A stretch of DNA of 64,000 bases, taken from positions 1-64,000 of the forward strand of contig FAON01000009.1 in assembly GCA_001485605.1 (NCBI GenBank). The letters run 5' to 3'. This document shows, piece after piece, positions 9,624 to 18,604 of the stretch (within the stretch, counting starts at the first letter, position 1; each line of letters starts with the position of its first letter). The position numbers and the translations under genes are program-made. Source of the stretch: Candidatus Kryptobacter tengchongensis. GTDB lineage: Bacteria; Bacteroidota; Ignavibacteria; Kryptoniales; Kryptoniaceae. A model generated the notes under the pieces. It did no database searches, was not told the DNA's origin, and was given only the letters and a program-made list of their open reading frames with translations.

Positions 9624-11330
9624 TTACTTTTTTAACCCCATCAGCTCTTTTGCACTCTCAATTGATGCCTGAGTTACCTCCTCACCGCTCATAAGTTTTG
9701 CAATTTCACGAATTCTTTCTTCAATTTCAAGTTCCCTTATCTTCGTCACAGCCCTGCCATCTTGAATAACTTTCTCCGCAACAAAATGTGTATCCGCCAA
9801 ACTCGCTATTTGGGGAAGATGTGTGATCACAATTATCTGATGATATCTTGAAAGATTTTTTAAGCTTTGTCCAACCTTTTGAGCAATTCTCCCACTTATC
9901 CCCGTATCAATTTCATCAAAAACAAGCAAAGGTAATCTTTCAGATTTCGCAAGGACGCTCTTTAATGCAAGCATTATCCTTGAGACCTCACCACCAGAGG
10001 CAACCTTAACCAAAGGCTTAAGATCCTCACCGATATTGGTTGAAATATAAAACTCAACAAAATCAATCCCACGACTTGTCACCTCATAACATTCCTTCCC
10101 AAGCCTAACATAACATCTTCCCTCTTTCTTCGGGCGATTCTCAATTTTAACCTCAAATTGCGCGTTATCAATTCCAAGCTCAGCTAAAACACCAACTATT
10201 ATCTTGCTTACCGTTTCAGCCACTTCCCGTCTCTTCAATGATAATCTTTCAGCTACCTCCGAACAAATCTTTATCTGTTCATCTATCTTTTTTTCAACCT
10301 TTGTGATTTCATCTTCAAAATTCTCAGCAAGCTCAAACTCACGCCTTATTTTATCCCTGTATTCAATCACGCTCTCAATTGTCCCACCATATTTCTTCTT
10401 CAACCTATTCAACGCATGTAATCTTTCACGAATGAATTCAAGCCGTTCGGGGTTAAATTCAATTCTGGAATTATAACTCTGAATGAAACTTGTTATCTCA
10501 TCAACGATCGCTTGAGCTGATCTTGCCTCCTCAACATAAGATTGAAATCTTTTATCAATCGCTGATAAATCCTCAAGTTGATTCCTCACAACGACAAGCA
10601 AATCATGAATTGATTTCTCAGAACCGTAAAGCAAGGAATAAAGTTGGGCTGTAGCCTCATACAATTTTTCAGCATTCTCAAGTAACCTCAACTCGCTTTC
10701 AAGCTCCTCAATTTCTCCAACCTGTGGATTTATGGTTTCAATCTCTTTTAACTGGAACTCATAAAGTTCCTTCTTTTCCTTCAACAATTTTTCCTTTTGC
10801 TTTAGCTCATCAAGCTGTTTATAAAGATTTTCAAGCTTGTGAATTTCCTTTCTAAACTCCTCAACCATTCCAAGCAATCCGCCGAAATCATCTAAAAGTT
10901 CTATGTGGGTTTCAACTCTCAAAAGCGATTGATGTTCATGCTGACCGTGCAAATCAACAAGATGATTGCCTATCTCCTTCATAACTGCAAGCGATATAGG
11001 TGAATCGTTAGCAAAGCATCTACTTTGTCCTTTTGCTGAAACCTCACGCCTCAAAATCAATTCATCGGAAAATTCAATCCCATTATCTTCAAGAATTTTT
11101 TTAATTTTTTTATTTCCCCCAACATAAAAAATGCCTTCAACCACCGTTTTATCCGCACCTTTGCGCACAACCTCACTGCTTGCCCTTTCCCCAAGTATTA
11201 ATCCAAGTGCATCAATTAAAATTGACTTCCCTGCCCCCGTCTCACCAGTTATTATGTTCAACCCACTTTTAAACTCAACCTGCACTTCCTCAATCAAAGC
11301 ATAATTTTTGACATACAAACTTCGGAGCAT
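9624..11330 (-). CDS. recN: DNA repair protein RecN (SMC-like ATPase)
   Basis: Cytoplasmic SMC-family ATPase that holds DNA ends during double-strand break repair. Residues 1-40 carry the N-terminal ABC half with Walker A 'GETGAGKSILIDAL' and 'LGLILGERASS'. A long coiled coil spans about 150-365. The C-terminal half has the ABC signature region 'KVASGGEVSRIMLALK' and Walker B 'LLVFDEIDTGISG', followed by 'VITHLPQIASLAD'. At 568 aa it matches the usual length. The ATG at 11330 starts directly with the conserved 'MLRSLYVKNYALIEE'. It is 46 nt downstream of the ATP-grasp gene and upstream of cysS, all co-directional. Confidence 0.97.
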   Translation of the reverse strand: MLRSLYVKNYALIEEVQVEFKSGLNIITGETGAGKSILIDALGLILGERASSEVVRKGADKTVVEGIFYVGGNKKIKKILEDNGIEFSDELILRREVSAKGQSRCFANDSPISLAVMKEIGNHLVDLHGQHEHQSLLRVETHIELLDDFGGLLGMVEEFRKEIHKLENLYKQLDELKQKEKLLKEKKELYEFQLKEIETINPQVGEIEELESELRLLENAEKLYEATAQLYSLLYGSEKSIHDLLVVVRNQLEDLSAIDKRFQSYVEEARSAQAIVDEITSFIQSYNSRIEFNPERLEFIRERLHALNRLKKKYGGTIESVIEYRDKIRREFELAENFEDEITKVEKKIDEQIKICSEVAERLSLKRREVAETVSKIIVGVLAELGIDNAQFEVKIENRPKKEGRCYVRLGKECYEVTSRGIDFVEFYISTNIGEDLKPLVKVASGGEVSRIMLALKSVLAKSERLPLLVFDEIDTGISGRIAQKVGQSLKNLSRYHQIIVITHLPQIASLADTHFVAEKVIQDGRAVTKIRELEIEERIREIAKLMSGEEVTQASIESAKELMGLKK

Positions 11331-11376
11331 CGCTCAATCTATGTATGTTTTCTCTTTGAATTTAATTTAAAAAAAT

Positions 11377-12294
11377 TTATCCTGATTTTAAATTCGCAAC
11401 AAATTCAGCTATTTTCATCGCAATTTCCCCCACAATCTCATCCGGAACCCCATCAATCGCCTTTGATTTCAAACGCATATCTGGAACTTCATTAACATAA
11501 TCAACCACGACAAACGCTTTCTCGCCATTTTTAACAGTAAATGCGATCTCGCTTGAGAAAAAATCAAGTTTGCAAACTTGATATATCTTCCTCATTATAT
11601 TTTCAATTTCACCAAGCCCCCAACTTCTAATTTCCTCATCTTTCACCACCTCATAAACTTTAACTTCGTTATCCCACCAACAGGTTAACACCTCACCAAG
11701 GATATAGAAAGATCTAAACCATGCTTTCTTCCCATCAAGATAAACCGGGTAAATCATCTCTTGAACAAGATAACTATCGTATGGAAATTCTTTTCTTGCC
11801 TCAATTATATCGCAAACAGAATGTCCAATTTTAACACCAATTCCACCTCCCGTTTCCGTTGATGGTTTGATAACAAATGGTATCTTAAGCTTCTCAAAAA
11901 CTTCCTCATTTATCTTAAATTCAGGAGATTCATCAAATGGAGGGAGAATAATCGTAAATGGCAAATTAACACCCGCATCTGAAAGCTCAATGTGCATCCT
12001 CGCTTTATCCAAAGCGTAAAGCATATTATCATATCTGTTGATTATCCTCGTTCCCAAAGATTCAAGCAGGGAATTCAACTTGAGGAAATCATCATTTGTA
12101 TCCGATGCCCTATCAAAATAAACCAAAAACCTAACATCCCCTTTTTCTACCCCCTTATAAACCTCTCTTATATTTGCCGGGGTGATAAAATAAACGGAAA
12201 CACCTAACTTTTCACATTTCTCCCCGATCAAATTTACAAAATCAAAGTCATACTCCCATTCCCAAGCAACACCAAGTTGATAAACCTTCGTCAT
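11377..12294 (-). CDS. ATP-grasp family ligase, glutathione-synthetase-like
   Basis: Predicted ATP-dependent carboxylate-amine ligase of 305 aa. An N-terminal pre-ATP-grasp Rossmann-like part (1-95) is followed by the ATP-grasp core. 'IPFVIKPSTETGGGIGV' is the nucleotide-loop region, 'SYLVQEMIYP' the hinge strand, and 'FFSSEIAFTV...FVVVDYVNEVPDMR' the metal-binding Glu/Asp/Asn cluster. RimK, glutathione synthetase and D-Ala-D-Ala ligase share this fold. None of their specific substrate motifs is clear, so the product is not assigned. It lies 26 nt after the mini XRE regulator and 46 nt before recN, probably in one transcript from the promoter at 12555-12583. Confidence 0.75.
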   Translation of the reverse strand: MTKVYQLGVAWEWEYDFDFVNLIGEKCEKLGVSVYFITPANIREVYKGVEKGDVRFLVYFDRASDTNDDFLKLNSLLESLGTRIINRYDNMLYALDKARMHIELSDAGVNLPFTIILPPFDESPEFKINEEVFEKLKIPFVIKPSTETGGGIGVKIGHSVCDIIEARKEFPYDSYLVQEMIYPVYLDGKKAWFRSFYILGEVLTCWWDNEVKVYEVVKDEEIRSWGLGEIENIMRKIYQVCKLDFFSSEIAFTVKNGEKAFVVVDYVNEVPDMRLKSKAIDGVPDEIVGEIAMKIAEFVANLKSG

Positions 12295-12320
12295 TAAGTG
12301 ATGATTATTTCAAAATAAAA

Positions 12321-12515
12321 TTATTTTTTCTTCTTTGGCAAACCCTTCTGAATAATTTCAATTAACTTATCACGATACTTCTTTGCAACCCTCTTACCTT
12401 TAATGATCTGTGAAACATAAGATTCCGTTACACCAAGCGCTTCCGCAAGATCTTTTTGTTTGATGCCCTTTTTCAAAAGCATCACCTTAATGTCGGTTGG
12501 CGTTAGTTTCTTCAT
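12321..12515 (-). CDS. Small XRE-family helix-turn-helix protein
   Basis: 64-aa single-domain DNA-binding protein. The segment 'GIKQKDLAEALGVTESYVSQIIKGKR' is a textbook Cro/C1-type helix-turn-helix. The C-terminus is a short Lys-rich tail (GLPKKKK). The ATG at 12515 has a perfect AGGAGG ribosome-binding site 8 nt upstream, and a strong sigma-70 type promoter lies 40-68 nt upstream. As first gene of the ATP-grasp-recN-cysS run it may autoregulate the transcript. This is inference; it could act elsewhere. Confidence 0.85.
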   Translation of the reverse strand: MKKLTPTDIKVMLLKKGIKQKDLAEALGVTESYVSQIIKGKRVAKKYRDKLIEIIQKGLPKKKK

Positions 12516-12554
12516 TTTTGCCTCCTGAAGTTAAGTTTAAATGTTTTCACTAAT

Positions 12555-12583
12555 ATATTAACAAATTTCACCTTAAATGTCAA
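12555..12583 (-). promoter_or_regulatory. Sigma-70 type promoter for the XRE/ATP-grasp/recN/cysS run
   Basis: On the minus strand a perfect -35 hexamer TTGACA (12583-12578) is followed after exactly 17 nt by TAATAT (12560-12555). Initiation would fall near 12548, giving a leader of about 33 nt containing the AGGAGG of the downstream gene. It is the cleanest promoter seen in the window. Confidence 0.75.
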
Positions 12584-12670
12584 GATATAGGCGTAACAAT
12601 AGAATCTGGGTAAATACTCATCGGGATGGAATTTAAAACGATAGCGAGTTGAAAACTATAAATTTATTTC

Positions 12671-13345
12671 TCAAATTTCCCCTTCATCAGAGAAAAGATT
12701 AATCCCACCTATACCCTTAACTTGACCCAATTCACGGACGAGGTCTTTAACCTTTGTTTTATCTTTCAACTTAACATAATATGAAATTTCAATTTTATCT
12801 GGCGACACGCTCTTAACATTTACCAAACTGAAATTTTTGCAATGCCTTTTTAAAACATCTAAATATAAACTGCCCTCTTCACCAGATGTTAAACTATATG
12901 AAAACTGAACGAGATAATCTCTTCTTTTGACCATGCCATAATTTAACTTTGTAAGAATCAAAATCACCAAACCAACAAGCAAAGCCCCAGATAAGGCGAT
13001 ACCGTAAAATCCAACACCGCTCGCCATCCCAACAGCAAGCGCAAAGAAAATAAAAACTATATCCTGAGTATCTTTTATCGCTGTCCTGAATCTAATTATT
13101 GACATAGCTCCAACCAAGCCAAAAGCCCTTGCAAGATTATTCCCGATAACCATTATCACCATTGCCGTTATCATTGATAAAGCGATAAGAGAACTAACGA
13201 AAACGCTTGAATAACTTATTCCCCTATAACTCAACCTGTAGAAAATAGAAACTATAAACCCGCACAAAAAAGAAACAAAAAGATTTTTTAGCACATCACC
13301 CAATGTAATTGAAAAATAAAATATGTTTTGGAAGTCCTGAAACAT
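12671..13345 (-). CDS. DUF4956 family integral membrane protein
   Basis: 224-aa membrane protein with about four TM helices in residues 18-130, followed by a soluble C-terminal domain of about 80 residues. The central motif 'GAMSIIRFRTAIKDTQDIVFIFFALAVGMA' (split here only to name it: G-A-M-S-I-I-R-F-R, then K-D-T-Q-D) marks the DUF4956 family, which resembles MgtC-type proteins. The family commonly neighbours VTC-domain and CotH genes, and here it lies 5 nt after the VTC gene with a strong GGAGG before its ATG. No reaction is established. A role with the VTC protein in anionic polymer handling is inferred from context only. It is the last gene of the nine-gene operon. Confidence 0.8.
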   Translation of the reverse strand: MFQDFQNIFYFSITLGDVLKNLFVSFLCGFIVSIFYRLSYRGISYSSVFVSSLIALSMITAMVIMVIGNNLARAFGLVGAMSIIRFRTAIKDTQDIVFIFFALAVGMASGVGFYGIALSGALLVGLVILILTKLNYGMVKRRDYLVQFSYSLTSGEEGSLYLDVLKRHCKNFSLVNVKSVSPDKIEISYYVKLKDKTKVKDLVRELGQVKGIGGINLFSDEGEI

Positions 13346-13350
13346 AACTC

Positions 13351-14073
13351 TTACCTCCTTAAAAGTTCAATTTTTTGTGATAAAATATCATGGGAATCAA
13401 GGCAAATGACATATTTTGAAAAACTGACAAGCTTTAACTCATAATTATAAATGATGCTTCTTAACCATACGGGCAACACCTGACTTGGGCTTTTAACTTC
13501 CATGATAAAAAAATCAAACATCACAAATTTTAAGATATCCTCAACAAATATATCACTGATTTTAGGGTTTAATAAACTTCGCAAATCCCTGTCAAATGTA
13601 ATGCGAAGCAGTGGATTAAACTTCCCGTGAAACGCATCTCTGTTGTAAGTCACAAGAACAACAGGCTTAAGATTATAAGCGTAAAGATGATATAAAAATT
13701 TCCGTGCATTTTCTTTTGATAACGGTTCAAGATTTAAAACATACCTTTCAATATCTCCAGTTTTAAGAAGATCATCAAGATTTGAATAAAAAACAGGGGC
13801 TCTGTTTTTAAAAATTGTAAGCCCATGTTTCCGCTTAATCTCAAGAAACGCAAGACTATTATCTCTTTGAACATCATATACTCTTATCCTAACCTTTTTT
13901 CTTACCTCCAGCCCTTCAACTTTGTCATTATAGTAATCAAAATTTGGAGTATCAAAATAAATACTACGAACAGCGTAATCCACCCTATCCTCAACAACAA
14001 ATGGCGCAATTTCGCTTTTAAGCCTATCGTAAAGTTCAACTCCAACGAGATATTTTAACTCAACCCTTTTCAT
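13351..14073 (-). CDS. VTC-domain protein (polyphosphate-polymerase-like, CYTH/TTM fold)
   Basis: 240-aa protein resembling the catalytic VTC domain of eukaryotic vacuolar transporter chaperones, a triphosphate-tunnel fold. 'RVELKYLV' is the opening strand with the E-x-K pattern. Strand pairs rich in basic residues follow ('RSIYFDTPNFDYYNDKVEG', 'RKKVRIRVYD', 'AFLEIKRKHG', 'PVVLVTYNRDAF', 'LRITFDRDL', 'FIMEVKSP'). These give the alternating Arg/Lys/Glu residues that line the tunnel. In yeast this domain makes polyphosphate from ATP. Bacterial homologues sit with DUF4956 and CotH, where function is unproven. The start overlaps the stop of the HlyD-like gene (ATGA), implying translational coupling. 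Confidence 0.82.
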   Translation of the reverse strand: MKRVELKYLVGVELYDRLKSEIAPFVVEDRVDYAVRSIYFDTPNFDYYNDKVEGLEVRKKVRIRVYDVQRDNSLAFLEIKRKHGLTIFKNRAPVFYSNLDDLLKTGDIERYVLNLEPLSKENARKFLYHLYAYNLKPVVLVTYNRDAFHGKFNPLLRITFDRDLRSLLNPKISDIFVEDILKFVMFDFFIMEVKSPSQVLPVWLRSIIYNYELKLVSFSKYVICLDSHDILSQKIELLRR

Positions 14074-15128
14074 AGTCTAATTCTCAAAAATTCTGTTAAA
14101 ATTCTATATACATAATCCTTAATTTTTAATTTTCCAACATAGACATTGCATTTAACGAACGAATTCGGAAGCAACTTAAAACCCTTGTCAATTTTAATTC
14201 TAACGGGGACAACTTCACGCCCATTTACAAAATAGGCACAATTATCCATGCCGTATATTTTACCTTTAGAAATGCCAAAAGTTGAAATTACTTCAACATC
14301 TTGCCCCTCCTTCAAATCAAAAATCTGTCTGCTTTCAAATAGCGAGATAACAACATATTCAGACTCATCAGCTATAGATATAATTGTATCGGAAGAGGAA
14401 AATTTAAACACAATTCCATTTATCGGGGAAAGAAAACAAAAAGAATTTAGTTTGTTTAACAATGCATTAATTTCATCTTCAAGCGCTTTAATTTTAACTT
14501 CACTTGCTTCTATTTCCTCTTTTTTGGCACCTGTTTTAAACGCCTCAAGCTGGGACTTAACCACATTAAAATTTATCCTGTAAAGTTCTAATGTGCTCTC
14601 AACTACTTCATATTCCTGTTGAGAAATCAGATTTTTTTCATATAAAATCTTCATCCTTTCAAATATCCTCTGCTGCGCATCAAGCTGTTGCTTTGCATAG
14701 GCAAGCCTGTTTTCCATCTCTTTTATCACCTCTTCTTTTGCTCCGGTTTTTAAAACATTAAGCGTCGCCATCTCCGTCTGAACAAGTCCCTTTAACCTCA
14801 CAAGTTGATACTCAATATCAGCTGAGATAATTTTCGCTATCGTATCACCAGCCATAATTTTATCCCCAACTTTGAACGGACGCCTGAAAGCCAACTTGAT
14901 AGCATCTCCACGCCCAAAACTTAATGTCTGATAAAATGTAACAACTCCAGATAAATTATCTCTTGATATCATTACTATCCTATCATCTTGACTGCGAATT
15001 ATATCAACCTCTCTCACAGGTAAAATTTTGCCAGTGGAGCTAATTTTCATCTCAATCTCAATCGGAGAAAATAAAACCACTAAAAACAAAACTATTAACA
15101 GAAAAGAAATAAGCAAAATGTTTTTCAT
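14070..15128 (-). CDS. HlyD-like membrane fusion protein of the polysaccharide cluster
   Basis: 352-aa protein with one N-terminal TM (residues 3-22), a split lipoyl-like domain ('RRPFKVGDKIMAGDTIAKI' and 'SPINGIVFKFSSSDTI') and a central coiled-coil hairpin of about 120 residues with duplicated 'KTGAKEEVIKEME' / 'KTGAKKEEIEASE' segments. It lacks a partner ABC or RND pump nearby. Its neighbours are a glycosyltransferase, a BcsA-like synthase and a VTC protein, so it more likely bridges the periplasm for polymer export, as Alg44-like or HlyD-like proteins do in other exopolysaccharide systems. Start at the ATG at 15128, 12 nt after the preceding stop. Confidence 0.78.
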   Translation of the reverse strand: MKNILLISFLLIVLFLVVLFSPIEIEMKISSTGKILPVREVDIIRSQDDRIVMISRDNLSGVVTFYQTLSFGRGDAIKLAFRRPFKVGDKIMAGDTIAKIISADIEYQLVRLKGLVQTEMATLNVLKTGAKEEVIKEMENRLAYAKQQLDAQQRIFERMKILYEKNLISQQEYEVVESTLELYRINFNVVKSQLEAFKTGAKKEEIEASEVKIKALEDEINALLNKLNSFCFLSPINGIVFKFSSSDTIISIADESEYVVISLFESRQIFDLKEGQDVEVISTFGISKGKIYGMDNCAYFVNGREVVPVRIKIDKGFKLLPNSFVKCNVYVGKLKIKDYVYRILTEFLRIRL

Positions 15129-15140
15129 TATTTCAAAAAA

Positions 15141-16718
15141 TTATTTTTCCGTTAAAATACGCTTTCTATAAACTGACTGAAAAACTCGCCAATTACCATA
15201 ACTATAAACAAGCAAAAGATCTTTTGATCCAGAAAAGAAAAGATTTTGATGCCTTTGATTGATTAAATCCCTTTTACCTTCAAACTTCTCAGGATTGTAA
15301 ATAACCACATAATCCGCATAAACCGCTGGCTGTTCAATGACCGAGGTAAACTCATATTGATACGGGAGTATAAAATTTTTAGGCTCCCCATGAAAAACAA
15401 CTATCGGAAAGGCAACGGCGTCATCCATTAAAATATTATCTTCCAATGAGGTGTTTTGCTTTAAAAATTCAGCGACTTTCTTTTCCTCCGCGAAAAGCCC
15501 ATCTAAATTCTCACCCATTAAAATTTTTGCGAAATTTTTTTCTTCTGGATAGAAAGAACTTCTAAGTTTATAGTAACCTGTGAAAAAAGAAATAAAAATC
15601 AACATGCCAAAAACAAGCATCACTGCATTTCTCCTCAAGCTCGGTCTCTTTTCACAAGCATAGATCATAGCGATAAAGGCAATAAATATAAATGGAGCAA
15701 AAAAATCAACATTCATCAAAGACAAACCCAAATAAGAAGTTATTATCAACGCTGTTATCGGTGTTATAAGCGCAAGCGAAAAGAAAAACCTACGCAAAAA
15801 AACAAATATCAAAACAATATATGCAGGCATATAAATTAAAACATTTTGCAGAACATATGTAGTGCTTTTGAATATATTGCCCTTAAGCTCAAGCAATGTT
15901 GGATTGTAAAGAACATATGTGCTTAAAGTTCTAAAATAAGAATACGGGCTATTTATAAAATGAAATGGATTTGATGTGAAAAGCCAATTTAAATAACACC
16001 AGCTGGAAAAGCCAATAATTGGTGGAATAAAGATCATCAAATAAATCGCAAACATCCTTCGGATAAATGTTTGTCTATACGCGGGCAATCTCCCGAGAAG
16101 CTCAAAAAAATTTTTATAACTTACACTTTCTTCCAGAGTTGTTTCAATAGCCAAAACAGCATTCACTAATATCCAGAAAATAAGCATGAAAACAATCTCG
16201 TATCTTACAAAAACGAGAAAGCCTATAAAAACTCCAGCGATGGCAAGATAAAAACTTACATTTCTCTCGTAATACTCAAAGATAAAAATATAAAAAAGCG
16301 AAAGAAATGTTAAGTAGAGATAAGAACTGCTACCAGAAGAAGCTACATACAAAATCACCGGGTTCAAAAATAAAATCAAAAGTAGGAAGACAATAAAAAT
16401 AAATGAGAGATTCTTCTTTAAAATTCTATAAACTACAAACGCTGTTAATAAACTCATAAAAAACGAAGAAGCAAAAATAGGTGCAACGAACGGATTGAAA
16501 AGAACAAATGGGAAAAGGACAAAAAAAGGCACCGGCGGATAAATTAAGCCTATGTTCTCAAGGCGAGGTGGATTACCCTTCAATGCCAGCAAACTTTTCT
16601 CAATAAGGAAAAGGGCTTCCGGGTTGTAATATCCATTTGATTCAAACACTAAACCCCATGCAAAATAATAAAAAAAGACAACAAGCGATAATGTAATGAT
16701 AATACCCAAGTTTTTCAT
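15141..16718 (-). CDS. Polytopic membrane protein, GT-C glycosyltransferase-like
   Basis: 525-aa protein with roughly eleven hydrophobic segments and a soluble C-terminal tail (about 410-525). The first loop, 'GYYNPEALFLIEKSLLALKG', is placed where GT39/ArnT-type enzymes carry their acidic catalytic motif, and 'IYPPVPFFVLFPFVLF' follows as in those families. The usual double-acidic DE/DD signature is not obvious, so catalysis is uncertain. In context it could transfer a lipid-linked sugar to the secreted polymer or act as a flippase-like partner. Its ATG overlaps the stop of the BcsA-like synthase by 4 nt. Confidence 0.6.
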   Translation of the reverse strand: MKNLGIIITLSLVVFFYYFAWGLVFESNGYYNPEALFLIEKSLLALKGNPPRLENIGLIYPPVPFFVLFPFVLFNPFVAPIFASSFFMSLLTAFVVYRILKKNLSFIFIVFLLLILFLNPVILYVASSGSSSYLYLTFLSLFYIFIFEYYERNVSFYLAIAGVFIGFLVFVRYEIVFMLIFWILVNAVLAIETTLEESVSYKNFFELLGRLPAYRQTFIRRMFAIYLMIFIPPIIGFSSWCYLNWLFTSNPFHFINSPYSYFRTLSTYVLYNPTLLELKGNIFKSTTYVLQNVLIYMPAYIVLIFVFLRRFFFSLALITPITALIITSYLGLSLMNVDFFAPFIFIAFIAMIYACEKRPSLRRNAVMLVFGMLIFISFFTGYYKLRSSFYPEEKNFAKILMGENLDGLFAEEKKVAEFLKQNTSLEDNILMDDAVAFPIVVFHGEPKNFILPYQYEFTSVIEQPAVYADYVVIYNPEKFEGKRDLINQRHQNLFFSGSKDLLLVYSYGNWRVFQSVYRKRILTEK

Positions 16719-18592
16719 TTCTTCGGATGATGAATATATTTGAAAAACTCACTTATCCCGTGTTCTGTCTTCTCCCAGTAAAACGGATTTGAAATCAACT
16801 GCCAAAGTGCTTTATACGAAGCTATTGAATGCAAAATCCAATAAAATGGGTTCAGCAATGCAAATGGGAGCAAATTATAATACTTCCGCCTGAAAACGGA
16901 CATCATGTTCATATAAATCATAAGTGTGTTGCCTAAAAGAAAATTAAAATTTGATATATACATAACCCAATCTGGAAAAACTAACCCTATCAAGTCTGAC
17001 TTGGTCAAAAGCCAGATTATAAATATAAACCACATCACAGGATTTGCTAAAAACACAAATGGAGTCCCACCGATGAAAAGCTGAAAACTAATAAATCCCT
17101 TTAATCCAACTTTTTTGATCAATTCAACTGGATGTCTCATATGAACAAGGTATGTCTGAATATAACCTTTTATCCATCTTGATCTTTGCCTTATCCAATT
17201 TTTAAGTGCTTTGTTTGCTTCTTCGTAAGTTGTTGAATCCAAAACAGCAACTTTGTATCCCTTTGCATAAGCCCTTATTCCAAGATCCGCATCTTCAGTG
17301 ACATTAAACGGATCCCATCCCGCAAGTTCTTCAAGTTTATCTTTCTTAAAGTGATTACTTGTTCCACCAAGAGGTATTGGTAAGCCCAATCTATTTAGCC
17401 CTGGTAACATATAATCAAACCAGTATGAATATTCAAGCGTAAACATCCTCGTAAGAAAATTTTCTTCCCTATTGTAATAGTTTAATGCACATTGAACGCA
17501 AATATATTCCTCTGGAAGCTTATCAAAAAGTGCCACAACTTTTTTAAGTTGATCGGAATCGGGCACATCTTCAGCATCATATATAGTCAGGTATTTACCT
17601 CTGGCGAAAAGGAGACCGTAATCACATGCTTTCGGTTTCGTCTTCGGAATCTCAGAAGGAACCACAATCGGCTCAAATACTGCCGGGAAATCAATTTTCT
17701 TTATAGCCTCAATTGTCTCTATGTCATCCTCCTCAAGCAAAAGTTTCACATCAAGTTTAAACTTTGGATAATCAAGTCGGCTTATGCTTTCAACAAGCTT
17801 TGAAATGACCCTCGGTTCTTTATATACGGGCAATAAAATTGTATAAATCGGTAACTTTTCATCTGGAATTGATTTTATCTCCTCAGCTTTTACAATCTCT
17901 TGAAGTTCATATCTTGCCCCAACGAGTGAGAGCACGAATTTAAATAAAATTGAGAAAAGGTATAGAAAGGCAACAATTATGTTAACAAAAATTAACGCTG
18001 AAATTGGGTTTATTGAGAAGTAAATCAAGTAAATAGTTATGATGGCAACTATAACAGCTGTTTGAGCCCCAGTTATTGTGACAACCGCAGATCTATCGGG
18101 GTCTTTCCATAGTAAGTTGTAAATTGCGATTCTGCAAAATGGTGGACCAAGATACTTGTGCAAGACCCAAACGATATCAACATCCATCGCCGAAATTACT
18201 TTAACATCGCTTTTGAAAATGTTTTTTACAAGCTCAATAAACTCCACATCAGTTGGGTCCACCATCGCAACTATAACCTTCCCATCCTCCTTTCTTATCG
18301 GAACCCCAAGATATTGTTCCATAACGAGCATATTAAGATATGAAACAACGCCTTTATCAATTTTTTCTTTCTTTAAATCAATCAGGTTGAAACCAATTTC
18401 TTCCAGAATTTCAGCCCATTTAATTCTGCTTACATAACCAAAGGTCAAACACACCTTCGCAAACGACCAACCAGTCTCAGCACAAAATTTTTCAATTTCT
18501 TCAACCTGCTGTTCTGTTATTATTCCTTTTTTAAGTAGATATTTAGCAATTGTTCTCTTTTTTTCAAGATCTTTTCCAACTTCTGGAAACAT
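16715..18592 (-). CDS. BcsA-like family 2 glycosyltransferase with N-terminal GspE-N/MshEN-type domain
   Basis: Membrane polysaccharide synthase of 625 aa. Residues about 10-150 resemble the N-terminal domain of GspE/PilB ATPases. TM segments lie near 172-222. A GT-A domain follows with 'PVYKEP' (about 255-260), a DxD-type site 'YDAEDVPD' (338-345), TED (432-434) and 'QRSRW' (469-473, the QxxRW motif of processive synthases). C-terminal TMs span about 490-600. The 'GGTSNHFKKDKL' and 'ADLGIRAYAKGY' segments match cellulose-synthase-superfamily enzymes. There is no PilZ domain. MshEN domains bind c-di-GMP through RLGxxL motifs, but both repeats here are degenerate, so ligand binding is uncertain. 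Flanked by OMP, BcsB-like and HlyD-like genes, it is the likely polymer-making subunit. Confidence 0.88.
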   Translation of the reverse strand: MFPEVGKDLEKKRTIAKYLLKKGIITEQQVEEIEKFCAETGWSFAKVCLTFGYVSRIKWAEILEEIGFNLIDLKKEKIDKGVVSYLNMLVMEQYLGVPIRKEDGKVIVAMVDPTDVEFIELVKNIFKSDVKVISAMDVDIVWVLHKYLGPPFCRIAIYNLLWKDPDRSAVVTITGAQTAVIVAIITIYLIYFSINPISALIFVNIIVAFLYLFSILFKFVLSLVGARYELQEIVKAEEIKSIPDEKLPIYTILLPVYKEPRVISKLVESISRLDYPKFKLDVKLLLEEDDIETIEAIKKIDFPAVFEPIVVPSEIPKTKPKACDYGLLFARGKYLTIYDAEDVPDSDQLKKVVALFDKLPEEYICVQCALNYYNREENFLTRMFTLEYSYWFDYMLPGLNRLGLPIPLGGTSNHFKKDKLEELAGWDPFNVTEDADLGIRAYAKGYKVAVLDSTTYEEANKALKNWIRQRSRWIKGYIQTYLVHMRHPVELIKKVGLKGFISFQLFIGGTPFVFLANPVMWFIFIIWLLTKSDLIGLVFPDWVMYISNFNFLLGNTLMIYMNMMSVFRRKYYNLLPFALLNPFYWILHSIASYKALWQLISNPFYWEKTEHGISEFFKYIHHPKK

Positions 18593-18604
18593 AGATTACA
18601 GAAG

